A stretch of 64,000 nucleotides of DNA from Aquibacillus halophilus (lineage in GTDB: Bacteria > Bacillota > Bacilli > Bacillales > Amphibacillaceae), in contig NZ_WJNG01000005.1 of the NCBI RefSeq assembly GCF_009649745.1, forward strand, positions 248,001 to 312,000, given 5' to 3'. Numbering within the stretch: the stretch's first letter is position 1; each line of letters begins with the position of its first letter. Below, in pieces: positions 60,955 to 64,000 of the stretch. The position numbers and the translations under genes are program-made. The notes below the pieces were generated by a model that was not told the DNA's origin, did not search any database, and saw only the letters and a program-made list of their open reading frames with translations.

Positions 60955-61746
60955 TTAAAAGTCAAACATAGAAAAACCATTATTTTGGTTAAATTCTGGT
61001 TTTTCAATTGGATCATATCTTATTTCTTCATCATCCTCGGTTCTGAGCTCAATTATATAATCGAAGTCATCCATTTTGTATTCCGTTTGTTGAACAAATA
61101 TATCAGGATGTTCCACTACTTTTGTAGCTGGTAGGCGCATTATTTCTCTAACAAGCTCCCAGTGTTGTTCACTAGCTCGCTTTGTAGATACAATCCCATC
61201 AATTATATAAAGATTATCTGCATTATATTCGTCTTGAATTAATTTATTTCGAATGGTTTGCTTTAGCAAGGTGCTTGATACGAACAACCATCTTTTATTG
61301 GCACAGACACTAGCCGCAACAATGGACTCTGTTTTACCTACTCGTGGCATGCCTCTTATGCCTATAAGTTTATGTCCATCCTTCTTATATAATTCTGCCA
61401 TAAAATCAACTAATAATCCCAACTCACTCCGAACAAATCGAAACGTCTTCTTATCGTCAACATCACTGTGTATGTATCGACCATGTCTTACAGCTAAACG
61501 ATCTCTTAGTTTAGGTTTCCTTAATTTAGTTACATTAATCGTATCCATTGTATTTAAAATAGATTTCAATCTAAGTATTTGTTCATCTTTTCTAGAAAGG
61601 AGCAGCATACCTCTTCTAGAGTTTTCTACCCCATTTATCGTTATTATATTGATTGAAAGCATGCCTAATAAGGAAGAAATATCGCCTAATAGACCAGGTC
61701 TATTGTGTTGAATTTCATACTCAAGGTACCATTCAGTTTTTTCCAT
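60955..61746 (-). CDS. ymfK: YmfK family protein (DUF3388)
   Basis: A 263-residue protein. The N-terminal part resembles an ACT domain (EYEIQHNRPGLLGDISSLLGML). The second part has a P-loop-like GIRGMPRVGKTES followed by conserved DUF3388 sequence. Function unknown; it is a constant neighbour of rodZ and pgsA. Start ATG 61746 has GGGG 9 nt upstream; the frame is open to 61797. Confidence 0.88.
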   Translation of the reverse strand: MEKTEWYLEYEIQHNRPGLLGDISSLLGMLSINIITINGVENSRRGMLLLSRKDEQILRLKSILNTMDTINVTKLRKPKLRDRLAVRHGRYIHSDVDDKKTFRFVRSELGLLVDFMAELYKKDGHKLIGIRGMPRVGKTESIVAASVCANKRWLFVSSTLLKQTIRNKLIQDEYNADNLYIIDGIVSTKRASEQHWELVREIMRLPATKVVEHPDIFVQQTEYKMDDFDYIIELRTEDDEEIRYDPIEKPEFNQNNGFSMFDF

Positions 61747-61891
61747 AAACCATAACCCCTTTTTAAACCAAATAAAAAAATTCCTAATAAATAACATACT
61801 TATATCTTATCATAAATGATTTTATGGTTTTAGAAAAGACAATATTCGTATTAAATAGAACAAATTATACAATTGTTCACTGAATAATTAC

Positions 61892-61924
61892 AAAACCCTT
61901 GCTTAGTCAAGAAGCAAGGGTTTT
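61892..61924 (-). terminator. Terminator of ymfJ
   Basis: AAAACCCTTGCTT pairs perfectly with AAGCAAGGGTTTT. A short T tail follows on the minus strand. Confidence 0.75.
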
Positions 61925-61950
61925 GTAACAATACTATTTAAGGAGTAAAA

Positions 61951-62211
61951 TTATTTACCTGTGCCTTCATCTTGCACAAGCTTGACCATCATGTTTGCGA
62001 TTGTATGTTGCTCTTCCTTACTAGCAACATTCCACAATTCACGCAATACTGCCTCTTGTTCATTCTTAGCTTCCACTTGGTTGGAAAGGTAACCACCAAT
62101 ATCATAAGCTATTTCAGTAATAGCTTGTTGGCTCATTCCTTGACCTTGCGCTTGATGTAAACGGTCGCCAAGAAAGTCTTTCCAAGATTCGAAATTATCA
62201 AGAACAGACAT
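61951..62211 (-). CDS. ymfJ: YmfJ family protein (DUF3243)
   Basis: An 86-residue DUF3243 protein. Helical, with the conserved WKDFLGDRLHQAQGQGMSQQ and IAYDIGGYLSNQVEAKNEQEAVLRELW segments. Function unknown. It lies between ymfI and ymfK, as in B. subtilis. A strong AAGGAGG site precedes the start. Confidence 0.92.
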   Translation of the reverse strand: MSVLDNFESWKDFLGDRLHQAQGQGMSQQAITEIAYDIGGYLSNQVEAKNEQEAVLRELWNVASKEEQHTIANMMVKLVQDEGTGK

Positions 62212-62294
62212 TTAGATTCCTCCTTCATTCAGCTTACGTTACTAGCATTTGAAATTTGGAAAACTTTATACATGAATGAAGAAGGGTTTTTATT

Positions 62295-63011
62295 CTACCA
62301 AGCACCTGAAATAGTAATTATTTCCCCGTGTATATAACTAGACTTCTCATCAAGTAGAAAAGAAACAGTATGAGCAACTTCCTCAGGTCGTCCAGCTCGA
62401 TTCATAGGAATTTGATCGATGATTTGCTTTTTATCTGCTTCTGTAAAAAGCTTATTCATTTTTGTATCAATAAAGCCAGGACTTACGCCATTAACAGAAA
62501 TCCCAGACAATGCCAACTCTTTTGCCAATGCTTTAACAAAACTATTTTGTGCGCCTTTTACAGAAGAATAGACAACTTCACAGCTCGCACCTACATCTCC
62601 CCATATAGAAGAAATCACCACGATACTACCTTTATTTTTCTTAATCATATCAGGTATTAATTGTTTAGTTATTAACCAAGTAGCTTTTACATGCAAAGTT
62701 AACATTTCATCCATTGTATCTTCAGTGACGTCTTGAAATAGACCATATTCACTTTTACCACCTGCAAAAACTACATGGTCCACAGAATAGTGAATGTTAC
62801 TTAAAAACAATTTAATCCCACTACTCGAAGTTAAATCTCCTTGAACGACATCCAACACAGATTCTTTCGGTAACCTTAGAATTAATCGTTCAATATTTTC
62901 TCGATTTATATTGTAATGTAAGATTAGTGTATAACCTTCCGAAGCAAGCCTCTCTGCAATAGCACTTCCTATTTCACCACTTGCTCCAGTAATCAAGCAA
63001 TTTTTCCCCAT
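62295..63011 (-). CDS. ymfI: YmfI, EF-P 5-aminopentanone reductase (SDR family)
   Basis: A 238-residue short-chain dehydrogenase. The NAD(P) motif GASGEIGSA is at the N-terminus and the active-site YxxxK in EVVYSSVKGAQ. In B. subtilis YmfI reduces the 5-aminopentanone group on elongation factor P, a modification that prevents stalling on polyproline. It starts at ATG 63011, 4 nt after the ymfH stop; its AAGGGTG site lies in the last ymfH codons. An in-frame ATG at 63086 is upstream and inside ymfH. Confidence 0.88.
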   Translation of the reverse strand: MGKNCLITGASGEIGSAIAERLASEGYTLILHYNINRENIERLILRLPKESVLDVVQGDLTSSSGIKLFLSNIHYSVDHVVFAGGKSEYGLFQDVTEDTMDEMLTLHVKATWLITKQLIPDMIKKNKGSIVVISSIWGDVGASCEVVYSSVKGAQNSFVKALAKELALSGISVNGVSPGFIDTKMNKLFTEADKKQIIDQIPMNRAGRPEEVAHTVSFLLDEKSSYIHGEIITISGAW

Positions 63012-63015
63012 ATTA

Positions 63016-64000
63016 TCACCCTTGTGATGGTATAACTTGGCACACAGCAATTCTATCTTCATCGATCCATTGATGAAGAAAATCATTGGCCTGTTGAACA
63101 GTCAACTTTTCAATCGTTGGTACCACCTCAAAAAGATCAATTCCAAGTAGATGATAGTGAACAAATTGAGTGGAGACAAATTCTAAGGAATTTAATGCTC
63201 GAAGTAAGTGACCAATTTTCTTTTTTTTCATTCTTTCAAATTGCTCCTCGGTTAATGAGAAGTCTTTTAATTTTACTAACATCTCTTTTATCTCATCTGC
63301 CAACTGATCTGGCTTTTGAGTATTACCACCAAGAATAGAAAAACCAAAATTTCTTTCAAGGTTTGACTCGAAACTAAAGCTATTATCAATTAAGTCATTA
63401 TCATACAATTCCTGATAAAATTCCCCGCTTTTCGAGAAAAAGTGATCTAAAATCATATCAACAAGAAGGTCCTTTTGTAAAAATGCCTCTATACCTTCTT
63501 CCTTCATATCTTCTTTAATTCCTACTAAGCATTTAGAAGTGGATACCGGCATCTCAATTATATGTTTCTTTTTTGCTACTTCTACTGGTTCGTCAGGAAA
63601 GCTTCTTTTGATATCAGGTATAGCTGGGAATTCTTTCCTATCTTGGTTATCTTTTATTAATTGCATCATTGTATCAGGGTTGAAATTTCCTGCTACGAAT
63701 AATGTCATATTAGAAGGGTGATAGAAAGTATTATAACAAGTGTATAAGTCATCCTTTGTGATTTCAGCTATTGAATCAATAGTGCCAGCTATATCAATCT
63801 GAACCGGATGATTTTGATACAAACTTTGAATTGTACCAAAGAATGAACGCCAATCTGGTTGATCGTCATACATTGTGATCTCTTGACCTATAATGCCTTT
63901 TTCCTTTTCAACTGATTTCTCTGAAAAATATGGTTCTTGGACGAAATCCATTAATGTTTCCATATTCTCATCAATGCTACTTGTAGCAGAAAAAAGATAA
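63016..64000 (-). CDS. ymfH: YmfH, M16-family zinc peptidase (5' end outside window)
   Basis: The C-terminal 328 residues of an M16 (insulinase/mitochondrial processing peptidase-like) protein. The segment FSATSSIDENMETLMDFVQ and VEKEKGIIGQEITMYDDQPDW mark the peptidase domain close to its zinc Glu; the HxxEH motif would lie just beyond the edge. YmfF and YmfH occur as a pair in Bacillus and relate to processing of extracellular signals. Gene continues to the right, so no start is seen. Confidence 0.88.
   Translation of the reverse strand, partial: YLFSATSSIDENMETLMDFVQEPYFSEKSVEKEKGIIGQEITMYDDQPDWRSFFGTIQSLYQNHPVQIDIAGTIDSIAEITKDDLYTCYNTFYHPSNMTLFVAGNFNPDTMMQLIKDNQDRKEFPAIPDIKRSFPDEPVEVAKKKHIIEMPVSTSKCLVGIKEDMKEEGIEAFLQKDLLVDMILDHFFSKSGEFYQELYDNDLIDNSFSFESNLERNFGFSILGGNTQKPDQLADEIKEMLVKLKDFSLTEEQFERMKKKKIGHLLRALNSLEFVSTQFVHYHLLGIDLFEVVPTIEKLTVQQANDFLHQWIDEDRIAVCQVIPSQG

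Noticed and set aside
61253-61711. 152-codon plus-strand frame inside ymfK
   Set aside because: Antisense shadow of a recognised conserved gene, no ribosome-binding site.

Overview
The window is low-GC Gram-positive chromosome from an endospore-forming Bacillaceae bacterium. Spore genes (tlp, sspN, sspP, cotE, spoVS, spoVK, sirA) sit in the same neighbourhood order as in Bacillus subtilis (yne, ynb and ymf regions). The AT-richness, the MnhB-type membrane protein and the very acidic RodZ linker are compatible with a halotolerant relative such as the Oceanobacillus/Virgibacillus/Gracilibacillus group, but the genus is inference. I see no rRNA, tRNA, CRISPR array, insertion sequence or prophage.

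Layout. 1-1.8 kb: divergent histidine genes hisZ (cut by the window edge) and hisJ. 1.8-9.5 kb: the two-headed dynamin dynA, then little-known genes (small membrane proteins, a DUF4256 protein, a flavin reductase, a metallophosphoesterase). 9.5-18.6 kb: parE-parC, yneT, plsY, then folE2, yidD and a manganese catalase, then yneP-yneQ. 18.6-20.9 kb: a two-domain SpoVK-like AAA ATPase whose stop overlaps the yneP start. 21-25.9 kb: tlp-sspN, an FbpB-like microprotein, yneN, aconitase and sspP. 25.9-30.3 kb: a PAS histidine kinase, yneK, and the cytochrome-c biogenesis cluster ccdA-(mnhB)-yneI-ccdC, which contains an orphan Na+/H+ antiporter subunit. 30.3-35.1 kb: yneF, sirA, tkt, ynzC and the SOS locus yneB / a 30-aa membrane protein / lexA with three LexA boxes. 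35.1-40.6 kb: an AbiGi-like orphan, then glnRA, ynbB and hflX. 40.7-44.6 kb: three tandem microproteins, spoVK, hfq, miaA and a Dps. 44.6-52.2 kb: mutSL, cotE, ricA and miaB. 52.4-64 kb: dipeptidase, spoVS, ymdB, rny, recA, cinA, pgsA, rodZ, ymfK, ymfJ, ymfI and ymfH (cut by the edge).

How the parts work together. Several genes link DNA replication and repair to sporulation: LexA and RecA run the SOS response, SirA blocks DnaA when Spo0A is active, RicA and RNase Y act on the phosphorelay and mRNA decay, and MutSL repairs mismatches. Regulatory sites read from sequence include a GlnR operator with its promoter, a Spo0A-type promoter with a 21-bp spacer before sirA, a sigma-G-type promoter before sspP, and three LexA boxes between lexA and the yneA-position gene. 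Many genes are closed by clear intrinsic terminators.

Points most worth a second look: the LexA-controlled 30-aa single-helix protein where full-length YneA is expected; the AUU-started FbpB-like gene whose ribosome-binding site lies in a hairpin loop; the tandem AAA ATPase coupled to YneP; the lone MnhB in the ccd operon; the AbiGi-like protein inserted between lexA and glnA; the three-microprotein operon; and a repeated use of runs of 6-7 G as Shine-Dalgarno sequences before TTG/GTG starts.
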